From Synechococcus sp. PCC 7335 (GTDB lineage Bacteria; Cyanobacteriota; Cyanobacteriia; Phormidesmidales; Phormidesmidaceae), in assembly GCF_000155595.1 (NCBI RefSeq), contig NZ_DS989904.1:3986786-4050785 (forward strand): a DNA stretch of 64,000 nt, in the 5' to 3' direction. A program made the position numbers and the translations under genes. Positions 34,276 through 43,915 of this stretch are shown in pieces; the first letter of the stretch is position 1; every line of letters begins with the position of its first letter. The notes below the pieces were generated by a model. The model did not search any database and was not told the DNA's origin. It was given only the letters and a program-made list of their open reading frames with translations.

Positions 34276-35895
34276 ATGGTCTCAAGAGAAAAAGAAACAG
34301 TTAAAGAGCTTCGCCAAACGTGGCTACCTAGGCTGCTAAGGCATAGGTGGCTGCGAAGTGCTGTGCTGAGTTGTTTCTTACTGGTGTCAATGCATTCTAT
34401 GACGGCGCAGCCTGCTACGGCTAGCATGAATCGATTCTGTCAGATCACTGATGCCGAGGTGCAGAGTAAGGAGTCGTTACGTCTAGCGGGATTGCAGGGA
34501 GACGAAGCCTCACAAAGAGAGTACGAGGAGCGATCGCGTCAGCATGCAGCGGCAGTACATAGCTGTCGTCGGACCCAGTGGCCAGAGAATCAGGCTGTTT
34601 GGCTACGATTGTACCCTTGTGATCTGCGCCCAGGCGGGCTAGATACACTCATGGACCGGATTGTGAATCTTGGCTACAACCAAGTTTACATCGAGGCATT
34701 TTCCAATGGTCAGGTACTGCTGCCTAAGAATGACAATCCGACAGTGTGGCCAAGTGTCGTTCAGTCTGAAGAATTCGCTGATCGCGATCTATTAGCAGAA
34801 GCGATCGCCGCGGCACGTGAACGAAGTCTATCTGCCTACGCTTGGATGTTCACTTTGAACTTTGGCTATTCTTACGGGCAGCGGTCTGATCGACGGCAGG
34901 TACTGGCTCAAAATGGCAGAGGCTCAGATACTTTGGACTATGCCAACAACGGTAAGAGTGGCACATCTGAAGAGGTGTTTATCGATCCTTACAACCGGGT
35001 TGCTCAACAGGACTATCAGCAGATGGTGCAGGCAGTACTAGCGCGAAAGCCAGACGGAGCGCTATATGACTATGTACGCTATCCCCGCTTAGTCGGTAGC
35101 AATTCGGTGGCAAGTGGGGTAAAAGATCTCTGGATCTACGGCCCGGCAGCTAGCCAAGCTTTGGTTCAACGAGGCACTAATGGTAAGGGGCGAGCGCTAA
35201 TTCAGCGGTTTCTGCAGCAAGGCTATTTGACGGACCGAGATGTCGTCCAAACGGATAATCTTTACCCGGATGAGGGCGAGCCGCTTTGGCAGAGTCGGAC
35301 CCCTGCCCCAGTAGCTCCAGACGACTTAGCACCAGCCTCTCAAAGGCGACCTGGGCTACAAGCTGAGCTATGGCGCCTAAGTGTTGCCCATGCAATTCAA
35401 GGCGTAGTCGATTTTCTACAGGCAGGGGCAACGTCCGCTAGGCAAGTAGGTATCCCAGCCGGAGCAGTTTTTTTCCCATATGGTAATCGATCAATTGGCA
35501 ACGGCTATGATTCTCGTTTGCAGCATTGGAATCGCTTTCCTCAGTGGCTGGACTTTCATCCGATGGCCTATGCAGTTTGTGGAAATACGAGTTGCATTGT
35601 AGATGAGGTCAGGCGAGTGCTAAATGAGCGCCGTAACCCTGCGACTGTGAAGCCTGCACTGGCAGGAGCTTGGGGTATTACCGAGCGAGAAAGACCGTCC
35701 CTAGAAGCGCAAATGGATGCGCTGCAGCGGTCCCTTCCCCAGCTGAAAACAGTTAGCCACTTCGCTTTTGACTGGCAAGATCCTGAGTTCAATCGGTCGC
35801 GAAAATTCTGCTCAACACCGAGTCGGCGGATAAATCTTCAGACGCTGTTTGAATCAAAAGACAGGGATCTTCAGAGCGAAGACTTTACTAGATAA
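34276..35895 (+). CDS. Family-10-like glycosyl hydrolase (GHL10) protein
   Basis: 539 residues. After a basic N-terminus a hydrophobic segment (AVLSCFLLVSMHSMTA) fits a signal anchor. The (beta/alpha)8-like part has WLRLYPCDLR at the first strand, YNQVYIEAFSNGQVL, LSAYAWMFTLNFGYSYG, EVFIDPYNRVAQQDY, ALYDYVRYPR and FHPMAYAVCG, the sequence of strands expected for GHL10 proteins. These are putative cell-wall or exopolysaccharide hydrolases, substrate unknown. Its 3' end overlaps that of the convergent cbiG-cobJ gene by 8 bp. Confidence 0.82.
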   Translation: MVSREKETVKELRQTWLPRLLRHRWLRSAVLSCFLLVSMHSMTAQPATASMNRFCQITDAEVQSKESLRLAGLQGDEASQREYEERSRQHAAAVHSCRRTQWPENQAVWLRLYPCDLRPGGLDTLMDRIVNLGYNQVYIEAFSNGQVLLPKNDNPTVWPSVVQSEEFADRDLLAEAIAAARERSLSAYAWMFTLNFGYSYGQRSDRRQVLAQNGRGSDTLDYANNGKSGTSEEVFIDPYNRVAQQDYQQMVQAVLARKPDGALYDYVRYPRLVGSNSVASGVKDLWIYGPAASQALVQRGTNGKGRALIQRFLQQGYLTDRDVVQTDNLYPDEGEPLWQSRTPAPVAPDDLAPASQRRPGLQAELWRLSVAHAIQGVVDFLQAGATSARQVGIPAGAVFFPYGNRSIGNGYDSRLQHWNRFPQWLDFHPMAYAVCGNTSCIVDEVRRVLNERRNPATVKPALAGAWGITERERPSLEAQMDALQRSLPQLKTVSHFAFDWQDPEFNRSRKFCSTPSRRINLQTLFESKDRDLQSEDFTR

Positions 35896-37804
35896 CCTCT
35901 GGCAAACGTTCTTGTGGACGGCTATCTAGATAGCCTCTAGGCGTGATAAACCAACCTTTGTAGTTCTGGCTACTGCGGTTACCGATAATTACTGTTGTGA
36001 GCATATCGATTGGGTGGTTGAACATTTCTTGAAGGTTAGTGAGGATGATATGTTCGTCCGGGCGGTAGAGCGATCGCGCTAAGGCTACTGGCGTTTCGGG
36101 ATCTCTGTGCTGCAAGAAGTAATCACGAGCAAAGACAATCTGCTGGGTTCTAATTTTGGACTTAGGGTTGTAGAGCGCAACAACGAAGTCAGCTTCAGCC
36201 GCTACCTGAAGTCTTCTTTGAATCACAGGCCAAGGGGTAAGCAAGTCGCTTAGGCTAATCGCACAAAAATCATGCATAAGAGGGGCTCCTACCTTGGCAG
36301 CGGCGGATTGTAAAGCGCTGATCCCAGGGAAGACCTGAACTTTTGGGGTGCTTCCATTCCAGCCGGTAGCCTGTAGCTGCTCTAGAACAAGCCCAGCCAT
36401 TCCATAAATGCCACAGTCACCGGAGGAGATGACAGCGACAGTGAGCCCCCATCTAGCTAGAGCGATTGCTCTTTCAGCGCGCTGTCGCTCTTGAGTAATA
36501 GGCAGGCTTTCGACAATCTGGTTAGGACGCAGCAGCGGACGAATCAGATCAATATAGAGTGCGTAGCCGATGACAACATCAGCGTTGGTGATTGCCGCTT
36601 TAGCCGCGGGAGAAATCTGGCTGAGGCTACCTGGACCTGTGCCAACAAGCTCAAGTTTGCCATCGCGTCCGGTATATTCACTCTGGGCTTGAGCAATCGC
36701 GATAGTGACCGCACCGGTCAGACCCGCTTTCTTAACGACTTGCTTTTGAACTTGGAGTTGTGTAGAATCTGCAGCCGTAAGCGCGGCGGCTTCGGCTACG
36801 CTAGGTGTCTGAACAACTTGTTCAACGACCTTAGATGGATTAGGAACATTAACTGTCTTTAAAGTAGCGGCGTCGAAGCACTTCAGCGGCCAGTTTTGGT
36901 CTTGTGTTAGTTCGAGCAGGCCGACTTCGTCTGCTTTTAGAGATAGGGTCGCTACGCCTGCGATCGCATCTACTGAATAATGATTTTCTGTACAAACTTT
37001 CTCAATCGCATGGGCAATCAGCGCTTTATCTGTGCCACGCTCACAGCCAATGCCAAGCCATAGAACGCGAGGATGCCACTGCACTTTGGGTATGAGTGCG
37101 TCCGCACTGAAAGTTCGCACAGTGGGACTAATCCAGATCCGCGCTTGAGGAGCTAACTGACGGTTTCGATCTTCAAATTCAGGAAAGTCAAATTGAAAGG
37201 GATGGAGCTCAGGCAATTGTTTTCGCCAAAGGTCTGTACCGGCCTCTTGAATAACTTGAACAGGTGCTTGCCGGGCGATCGCGCTACTGACCCCCAACCA
37301 GTCTCCTGTTCCTTTTTTCCATCCAAACGGCTCACCTAAAGTATCGACGGCGGGCAATGCCAAATCATTGGTTGCACCCGTTAGTATAGGTTGTGCATCA
37401 AGCAGCCGACTGATGCGCTGGGTAAGGCGATCCCCGCCTCCTTGATGCCCACCACAAAGACTGATGGCAACCTTTCCGCCCTGGTCGACGACAACGATGG
37501 CAGGATCGATTGATTTGTCGGTAAGCAATGGCGCAATCAGGCGAACGACCGCGCCACTAGCTAGACAAAAAACGAATCCGTCATACGCTTGCCAATGCGC
37601 TTGCAAAAAAGCTGACAAAGAAGTTTCATAAACGCGATAGCTAAGGCCTAAAGTGGCCGCTTCCTGCTGTAGGCTAGGTGAAATCCATAGCTGCGCTAGC
37701 CGCGTCCCCCCCCTATTAGCTGCTTCTGGTAACGGCCCTTCACATAGCGGGGCTAGGCAGCGCAAACCCGAAGGCGTCGTCGTGATGGCGGCAATAGATG
37801 ACAT
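35888..37804 (-). CDS. cbiG-cobJ: Fused CbiG / precorrin-3B C17-methyltransferase (CobJ)
   Basis: 638 residues. Residues 1 to about 345 are CbiG: FVFCLASGAVVRLIAPLL, VVVDQGGKVAISLCGGHQGG and LWLGIGCERGT, which opens the delta-lactone of cobalt-precorrin-5A. From about 380, LELVGTGPGSLSQISPAAK starts CobJ, with the YALYIDLI, VISSGDCGIYGMAG and VVALYNPKSKIR segments of tetrapyrrole methyltransferases. The fusion puts two steps of ring contraction in one chain. A small SMR-like transporter gene precedes it on the same strand (59-bp gap). No cobalamin riboswitch box was seen upstream. Confidence 0.92.
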   Translation of the reverse strand: MSSIAAITTTPSGLRCLAPLCEGPLPEAANRGGTRLAQLWISPSLQQEAATLGLSYRVYETSLSAFLQAHWQAYDGFVFCLASGAVVRLIAPLLTDKSIDPAIVVVDQGGKVAISLCGGHQGGGDRLTQRISRLLDAQPILTGATNDLALPAVDTLGEPFGWKKGTGDWLGVSSAIARQAPVQVIQEAGTDLWRKQLPELHPFQFDFPEFEDRNRQLAPQARIWISPTVRTFSADALIPKVQWHPRVLWLGIGCERGTDKALIAHAIEKVCTENHYSVDAIAGVATLSLKADEVGLLELTQDQNWPLKCFDAATLKTVNVPNPSKVVEQVVQTPSVAEAAALTAADSTQLQVQKQVVKKAGLTGAVTIAIAQAQSEYTGRDGKLELVGTGPGSLSQISPAAKAAITNADVVIGYALYIDLIRPLLRPNQIVESLPITQERQRAERAIALARWGLTVAVISSGDCGIYGMAGLVLEQLQATGWNGSTPKVQVFPGISALQSAAAKVGAPLMHDFCAISLSDLLTPWPVIQRRLQVAAEADFVVALYNPKSKIRTQQIVFARDYFLQHRDPETPVALARSLYRPDEHIILTNLQEMFNHPIDMLTTVIIGNRSSQNYKGWFITPRGYLDSRPQERLPEVI

Positions 37805-37863
37805 TAATCCAGTTGACTTAGTTTAGTAGCGGCTTTGGCGGAAAATCTCTCTGCCAGATTGTT

Positions 37864-38229
37864 TCACTTTGAGACGACTAGAACGACACCGCAGGCAATC
37901 AAGAATATTCCGAACATTCTGAGTAACGATACCGGCTCTTTGAAAACAAATATGCCTATGAAAACAGAAAGAATGTAGATAGAAGCTGAACCTGGGGCAG
38001 CGACGCTAAGCTTTACCCGAGAGAGCAAAAGAATGTAGGCGATCGCACCTATCCCATAGAAAGCCAGTCCCGCAATTAACTCAGGAATCAGGATAGCCCC
38101 AACAATACGTCCTACCAAAGTTGGCGCGACAACTGACTCAATCTTCAAAGCACCTAGCTTGAGCAGTAGTTGACCACCAGCAGCCATCATTACCGAAAAC
38201 AGAAGCAGAAGGAATTCGTACAAAGTCAC
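37864..38229 (-). CDS. Small multidrug-resistance/EamA-type transporter
   Basis: 121 residues with four hydrophobic helices: FLLLLFSVMMAAGGQLLLKLG, ILIPELIAGLAFYGIGAIAYILLL split over helices, the ASIYILSVFIGIFVFKE turn and FGIFLIACGVVLVV. The G.LLLKLG and P(G)S.(I)Y segments are those of the DMT superfamily's 4-helix members. GTG start. Substrate unknown; proximity to cbiG-cobJ does not settle it. Confidence 0.8.
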   Translation of the reverse strand: MTLYEFLLLLFSVMMAAGGQLLLKLGALKIESVVAPTLVGRIVGAILIPELIAGLAFYGIGAIAYILLLSRVKLSVAAPGSASIYILSVFIGIFVFKEPVSLLRMFGIFLIACGVVLVVSK

Positions 38230-38493
38230 AGCGATATCAGTATGCGGCGTAGGTATGACCCTAGGGGCGCTACTACGTCAAAAGCGTAGCCTCTGTATCT
38301 AGAGTCAAGCATCCGCACGCTGTGATTCGACTTGCTAGTTGCCGCACACCCCCAAGAGCGCTAACAGTGTACTTTAGCAAAGCGATACATGCATAGCGAC
38401 AAGCACTATATTGAGGCAAGCTCATACCAGCGACCCCTCAAGCCAAGATTGCTAAGAGATTCTGTGGCAAACTGACAGACAAGTTACTGTTCA

Positions 38494-39447
38494 TCAGCCT
38501 GCTAGATATTCACGCATATCGCTTTGTCGCTTACGTAGCTTTGTCAAAGCCTCTCGTTCGATTTGACGAACCCGCTCGCGGCTGATATCTAGCATCGCAC
38601 CAATCTTAGCTAGCGTCATATTTTTGCCATCTTCTAACCCGAAACGCAAAGCAATCACCTGTTGCTGCTGCGGTGTTAGATCAGCCATGATCCGCTTTAG
38701 ATCGCTCTTGAGCGAGGACGCAGTAGCATAATCATCTGGCGTTTGGCCGTCATCTTCCAATAGATCGCCTAGCTGAGTATCTTGATTGTCACCTACTTTT
38801 AGATCTAAAGACAGAGGCTGACGAGATCTGTCTAGGTACTCACGCACCTGCTTAATTGTAAAACCGGTGGCCTGGGCAATTTCGCTAGCAGTCGGCGTGC
38901 GTCCATGTTGCTGAGTAAATTGACGCTGAGCCTTTTTGATTTTGTTGAGCTTCTCAGTAATGTGAATAGGTAAGCGAATAGTCCGGCTTTTTTCGGCGAT
39001 CGCCCGCGTGATTGCCTGACGAATCCACCAATAGGCATAGGTACTAAACCGGTAGCCTTTTGAAGGATCAAACTTTTCTACGCCTCGCTGCATGCCAATT
39101 GTGCCTTCTTGGATCAAATCCAGTAGATCTACGTTGCGCTTGATGTATTTTTTTGCAACAGAAACAACCAGCCGCAGGTTCGCTTCCACCATTCTGTGTT
39201 TGGCCTGTTCACCTGCTGTAACAATAGCTGCTAGCTCGGCTTCAGAAATCCCTCCTGCTGCTGCCCACTCAGTGCGAGTGGGTTCACGATCCAAGGTGTC
39301 GACTAAGCTGCTATGAATCGCTATGAGCGACATCAGCTTCTGGACTTGCTTACCAAGAAGAATTTCTTCTTCGTGGGTTAGCAATGGCACACGACCAATT
39401 TCTTTGAGGTACGAACGAACGGGGTCCCTAGACGAATTAGCTTTCAT
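38494..39447 (-). CDS. Group 2 sigma-70 factor
   Basis: 317 residues. No region 1.1; regions 1.2 ([17 protein letters not shown]), 2 ([19 protein letters not shown] and [17 protein letters not shown]), 3 ([17 protein letters not shown]) and 4 ([18 protein letters not shown]) are intact. This is the group 2 (SigB/C/D/E-like) class of cyanobacteria, used for stress and light/dark adjustment; I cannot decide which of the four. ATG at 39447. A dispersed two-hairpin element lies 61 bp upstream, inside the probable promoter region. Confidence 0.92.
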   Translation of the reverse strand: MKANSSRDPVRSYLKEIGRVPLLTHEEEILLGKQVQKLMSLIAIHSSLVDTLDREPTRTEWAAAGGISEAELAAIVTAGEQAKHRMVEANLRLVVSVAKKYIKRNVDLLDLIQEGTIGMQRGVEKFDPSKGYRFSTYAYWWIRQAITRAIAEKSRTIRLPIHITEKLNKIKKAQRQFTQQHGRTPTASEIAQATGFTIKQVREYLDRSRQPLSLDLKVGDNQDTQLGDLLEDDGQTPDDYATASSLKSDLKRIMADLTPQQQQVIALRFGLEDGKNMTLAKIGAMLDISRERVRQIEREALTKLRKRQSDMREYLAG

Positions 39448-39508
39448 TATAAAAATCGCACGGCAGTAAGATAGAGCAGCAATACTAGGAACTAGAACAC
39501 GAAACCTA

Positions 39509-39637
39509 CTATAGCTTTCGCCACTTAGCTCTACACATTCTCCAGGGCTGAAATCCTCGATGAATAAAGAGCTAATTGGTCAGCAATGACCGTAGGCTTT
39601 GCCTTCTCGCAGAGTATGCATCCGGTCATTGCTATAG
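39509..39637 (-). repeat. Dispersed two-hairpin element, copy 2
   Basis: Reverse-complement copy of 17542-17671. Ends in 7-bp inverted repeats CTATAGC / GCTATAG. Internal stem AGCAATGACCG / CGGTCATTGCT is perfect over 11 bp, and the second stem pairs AGAGCTAA with TTAGCTCT. Lies 61 bp upstream of the group 2 sigma factor start. Confidence 0.75.
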
Positions 39638-39907
39638 AAGAGCACATCTATGGGTTTGACCACTGGTCTTGACCACTTCGCTCTAGAGGTCTTTGATCGG
39701 CCAAGAACCCTCATCATCAACAAGCAATGTAGTCCAGCTATGTTGCTAAAAAACGATACAAAGCCTTTAGCACGCTTTATCGTCTGATCAATAGTAACAA
39801 AATGTAACGTAGATGAGAAAGCATTATGTTCTCTCTATCGAAGTATGTTTGCACTCTTCTTATGTATCGACCTAGCGAGTAAGACTTCGAATCTCTCTGA
39901 AAGCTTC

Positions 39908-39934
39908 TGAGCGCGGTAAGTTGAGCGCGGTAAG
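39908..39934. repeat. 13-bp direct repeat
   Basis: TGAGCGCGGTAAG at 39908-39920 and 39922-39934, about 110 bp after the end of the HD-domain gene. Confidence 0.75.
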
Positions 39935-40041
39935 CGACAAGAGCTAACTAGGCTAGTCAGGTAAGGATGCGTCTTTGTTTTGCGATATTTATGTCATCTC
40001 TATGTTGCGCAGAACTATCGGGCTAAGCATTGCTAGCTGGG

Positions 40042-42771
40042 CTAGACCACCGCATTCTTTGGATATTCAATTCGTTTGTGGTTGTGCTGTTGCCAGACCT
40101 GAATGAAAACGCTCGCAATCACATCCATATCACCTCGGCTCAAACCACTGTCTATGAGCTGACGACTGCGCCAACGGGCTCGAAGAATTCGATTGACTAG
40201 AGTATAGGCTTCATCCATAGACGCTTCTGGCTTTAGCGATCGCAGCGCCGCTTCACAGGAATCAGCTAGCATCGTAATTCCCGTTTCGGGACTCTGCGGA
40301 GTCGGACCATCGTAGCTAAAGTCTGCGTCGTTAATCACTAGCGACGGTTCTTTTTCCTGGCGCTGCTTAGCCTGCTGATAGAAATAGCTAATTTTCATAT
40401 CGCCCTGATGCTCAGGGATAAATGCCTGTACTGCCTGGGGTAGTCGATACTTTCTAGCCATGACGAGTCCCTGAGTCACATGCTTTTTGATGATGCCTGC
40501 ACTAATCCACGGATCGTTAATCTCGTCATGCTTGTTGGGGCCTCCCATTTGATTCTCGATGAAGCTTTGTGGGTCGTGCATTTTGCCAATGTCATGGTAA
40601 AGCGTTCCAGCCCTGACTAGTTCTACATTGCGTCCTAACGCGCGAGCGCCAGCTTCTGCCAGATTAGCCACGAACATCGTATGTTGAAATGTTCCAGGAG
40701 CCTCAGCAGCTAACCGCTTTAACAAAGGTCGATTAGGATTAGCGAGCTCCGCCAGTCGGATGGGTGTGACGACGTCAAAAAAATGTTCTAGATAGGGACT
40801 CACCCCAAGTGCTAGTACACTCCAAGCTATGCCATATACTCCATGCATAGCAGAGCCGATAAAAATAGATTTCCATAACGGCGCAGCTACCGTTAGGCGC
40901 ATCAAAGTCAAGATAAAGTGGACGATCGCCTGACTAAGCCCAACAAAACCACCTAGTAGCGCAAACTCCTCGCGCGATCGCAGCTGTGGTGCAATCCAAG
41001 TCCCTACCAGTGCGGCCGACGCCCCTGCCAGTAATGGAATGATACTTACCGTTGTACCAATCGGTAGCATCAGCGTTAAGAGTCCTACGACTGTTACGCC
41101 AAGAGCATTACCATAAAAGCTGCCGACTAGCAGCCCTACTGCAGGCAGACCGATCGTTGGTACCTTCAGTGCTGCTAGTACCGATACGCATAAACACAGC
41201 AATAGAACTAGCAGATGATCTCGCTGATTGAGTCGATTTATCTGAAGATGATCCACCCACAGATAAAAAGCTACGGCAAAGGCAGTCAGTACACTAAAGC
41301 CACACAGACCAACCCAGTTGAAATAGCGATTCGTCAATCCGAAATAGTCCAGCAACACAAAGTCAGAGGCGTCAATCGGCTCACCCGCACGAACAATCAA
41401 ATCACCCTGTTCTACAGAAAGCATTACGGGATCGATTTGACGGACTGCTCGCTCTGCCTGCTGACGAGTACGAGCTTCATCAACCACTAAATTAGGCGTA
41501 AGTGAAGCTGCCAAAAAACCTGCTGTCAGTTCCTTTATGTCTGCGTTAGGCTCGCTTGCAACACGCGACTTGATGGCCTTACGTAACAAATCGTCTGGAG
41601 TTCCAACACTGATACCTTGCAGCATCATCTCGTTAAACAGTCTCCGAGAGGTTGTTTCCAGTCTGTTCCACTGCTCCTCAGATAGTTTAAACAGCTGATA
41701 GTTGTCTAGCAGTTGCCCCTCTGTACGGGCTGTGGCTGCCAAGGCCTCTATATTGTTTTGATACTGCTGCCTACGATCTTCCAAGCGAACCTGTAGCTGC
41801 ACCAATCCTGGTAAGTCGTATAGTTCGCGATAGGCAAGTAGCTCTTGCAAAGCCAGCCTTTGTGGCGGTGTTAGAGAGTCTAGTTCGCTACCTACTTCAC
41901 CTAGGGCTGCTTCAGTTAGGGCTGCTTCAGTTTGCTCTTCAGCGGCGTTTGTAAGAGCCTGGATCTGAGCGGTCGAAAGATCAGGTTTCTTTGCTAAGCG
42001 CCAGACTACCTGCCATTGCTCTTCAGTTGTCTGAAAGAGAAAGCCTTGAGTTGTTTGTGATAGTGTTTCTAGATCAAGGAGAGGAAGGTTTCCAGCCTGG
42101 TCTCGAAGCTTGCGGCCCTGCCGTAAGAGGGTATTAAGCGATCGCCTAGCTGTGGCTGTCTTTTCAGAATCTATCTGTAATACCTGAACTAGACCGCTTC
42201 GAGCCGCCTCGCGGCGACTTTCAGTCTCTTTCTTGTCCTCAATCTGAGCAGGCGCGGGCGCATAAAAAGTCTGTGGCGCAATCGAACGAACATCTAAAGC
42301 AGGTTGCCGATAGAAGCGCTGACCAAAACAGGTGGCTAAGAGCAGAACCGCAAGCAGAGTTACTGTCCAAATCCGTTTAGAGCCGATTGGCGAGCGAATT
42401 AGAGTGTGCCCTGTAGAGGGTCGGGCACTAGAGCGCCGACTGTTGGGAGGCCATTGGGGAGTAACAGATCGAGAGCGAACGGAATCGCCGATGCTATTAG
42501 GGATTTTAGCCTGCGCGGTAGAATGACTGCCAGTACTAGTACTAACAGTATCGATATTCGGTTTAAGAGAGGACTGCGTTTCTGGGTGAGTCTCTTCTAA
42601 CAGCAAAAAATCTTGAGCGCCGTTAACTAAGGGGAAACATCGGCGAGCAATCTTCTTTCTCAAAGCTCGACTAGATGGCTTCAGTCGGTCGATTAGTCTA
42701 TTAACGAAGGCAGGAACAACCCTTTTCCAGAGCCGACGTAGCCGATTGGCAATATGACGAAGAGCACCCAT
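40042..42771 (-). CDS. 7TM-HD (HDIG) membrane phosphohydrolase, PgpH-like
   Basis: About 909 residues from ATG 42771 (GTG at 42780 also possible). Layout: charged N-terminus, one hydrophobic helix (VTLLAVLLLATCF), a ~300-residue outside domain, seven TM helices (for example FSVLTAFAVAFYLW and LLPIGTTVSIIPLLAG), then an HD domain with LYHDIGKM near residue 727 and ISAGIIKKHVTQGL. PgpH proteins hydrolyse c-di-AMP; the HD motif here is intact, so c-di-AMP phosphodiesterase activity is a reasonable inference. No partner synthase is next to it. Confidence 0.92.
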   Translation of the reverse strand: MGALRHIANRLRRLWKRVVPAFVNRLIDRLKPSSRALRKKIARRCFPLVNGAQDFLLLEETHPETQSSLKPNIDTVSTSTGSHSTAQAKIPNSIGDSVRSRSVTPQWPPNSRRSSARPSTGHTLIRSPIGSKRIWTVTLLAVLLLATCFGQRFYRQPALDVRSIAPQTFYAPAPAQIEDKKETESRREAARSGLVQVLQIDSEKTATARRSLNTLLRQGRKLRDQAGNLPLLDLETLSQTTQGFLFQTTEEQWQVVWRLAKKPDLSTAQIQALTNAAEEQTEAALTEAALGEVGSELDSLTPPQRLALQELLAYRELYDLPGLVQLQVRLEDRRQQYQNNIEALAATARTEGQLLDNYQLFKLSEEQWNRLETTSRRLFNEMMLQGISVGTPDDLLRKAIKSRVASEPNADIKELTAGFLAASLTPNLVVDEARTRQQAERAVRQIDPVMLSVEQGDLIVRAGEPIDASDFVLLDYFGLTNRYFNWVGLCGFSVLTAFAVAFYLWVDHLQINRLNQRDHLLVLLLCLCVSVLAALKVPTIGLPAVGLLVGSFYGNALGVTVVGLLTLMLPIGTTVSIIPLLAGASAALVGTWIAPQLRSREEFALLGGFVGLSQAIVHFILTLMRLTVAAPLWKSIFIGSAMHGVYGIAWSVLALGVSPYLEHFFDVVTPIRLAELANPNRPLLKRLAAEAPGTFQHTMFVANLAEAGARALGRNVELVRAGTLYHDIGKMHDPQSFIENQMGGPNKHDEINDPWISAGIIKKHVTQGLVMARKYRLPQAVQAFIPEHQGDMKISYFYQQAKQRQEKEPSLVINDADFSYDGPTPQSPETGITMLADSCEAALRSLKPEASMDEAYTLVNRILRARWRSRQLIDSGLSRGDMDVIASVFIQVWQQHNHKRIEYPKNAVV

Positions 42772-42869
42772 AATTTTCACCGGGCAACCTATCTAATCAA
42801 CCGCTGTAGCAAAGCTACAAGCAGAAACACACGAGAACCAAAGAAAATTACGTAGGGGTAGCGAATAGT

Positions 42870-43808
42870 TCATCTAGATATTATAGTGTGCGACTTTCTT
42901 ACGACACCTGCCCATTGGTCAAATAGACGATTGGCTAAGCTAACCACTTGGCATAGTCTCCAATCATACCTAGTATGATTTTTCCCTAGAGTGCTTTTTT
43001 GTAGGTAATGCTGCTCGTTGTAAGCATGCATCTGCCATAGCACAGGCAACGATGTCCTACCGCCTATAGCGCCTGCAACTATGCCTGCAACCATTCCAGA
43101 GACCGCCAGCGCATTAGAAGTAGCTGTAGAAGTATCATCAGCGCTCCATGTTCTTTGATTCATACAGTGAGCCATACAGACCGCTGCAGAATAGTGGTTC
43201 GCATGAGTAATTGCGATCGCAATCCCCTCTATGACCTCATCTGCCATGACAGACGAACCATGCAGGACGCGATCACTTAACAACTGCCACAGAGCTTCAT
43301 AGTCGCGACGTTGTAAAGACGATAGCCCCCAGTTTGATCCGCTTGCTCTCAAAGTAGATAAAGAAGGAAAGTAGGCTGGCAAAGCTGAAGCATTCAAAGC
43401 CATTGACAAAACGTCACCTAATACCAGAACCTGTATCAGGCGCTGAGAGTTCTGCTCTAGCATTCCCTCAGCTAGCATCTCGAAAACGACACTACATCGC
43501 CTCTTGTCATCGCTGCTATAGCGTAAAAGTAAAGGTAAACTACTGAGCACAAGATCTGACTTTGATGCCGATAGTTTGAAGCTTTGAGGGTCATGTAAAA
43601 AGGCATCAATCTGAGTTAGGTGGCCAGCAATCTCATCTGTAAGAGCCGCTAGCCCACAGCCATCCACAAACGGCTTAGCATCTACAGACGGCTTTGACTG
43701 AGAATATCTCCCAAAATTTTTCGACTCCAATGCCATAGGTAGCATCCAAAGCCCCATCACAGCACCCTGGAACCGATCTCGCACCAAACCGTCATCAGAT
43801 AAGATCAA
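42870..43808 (-). CDS. ADP-ribosylglycohydrolase-like protein, degenerate
   Basis: 312 residues, TTG start at 43808 (other in-frame starts such as GTG 43784 possible). The start DRFQGAVMGLWMLP and the late VAGIVAGAIGGRTSLPVLW look like the F.GA..G and G..AGA..G...IP segments of ADP-ribosylglycohydrolases. The metal-binding DD/D pattern of active members is not evident, so it may be a non-catalytic relative, as occurs in cyanobacteria. No partner ADP-ribosyltransferase is seen. Confidence 0.55.
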   Translation of the reverse strand: MILSDDGLVRDRFQGAVMGLWMLPMALESKNFGRYSQSKPSVDAKPFVDGCGLAALTDEIAGHLTQIDAFLHDPQSFKLSASKSDLVLSSLPLLLRYSSDDKRRCSVVFEMLAEGMLEQNSQRLIQVLVLGDVLSMALNASALPAYFPSLSTLRASGSNWGLSSLQRRDYEALWQLLSDRVLHGSSVMADEVIEGIAIAITHANHYSAAVCMAHCMNQRTWSADDTSTATSNALAVSGMVAGIVAGAIGGRTSLPVLWQMHAYNEQHYLQKSTLGKNHTRYDWRLCQVVSLANRLFDQWAGVVRKSHTIISR

Positions 43809-43915
43809 CTTTCGCCATCACCTTTACACTGTCCATTGTCTCTGTATATTTGATTGTCTCTGTATAGATTGATATGGCTTAATGGAGACTACACGCAAAG
43901 TTAAGGAAACCCACA

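Larger units (their letters stand above)
39448..40041. other. Intergenic region with element copy 2
   Basis: About 600 bp between the sigma factor and the end of the HD-domain gene. Holds the element at 39509-39637, a direct repeat TTGACCAC (39655-39678 area) and a 13-bp duplication at 39908-39934. No gene seen. Confidence 0.5.

Noticed and set aside
38230-38493. Cobalamin riboswitch before the cbiG-cobJ unit
   Set aside because: No B12-box-like sequence or recognisable fold found.
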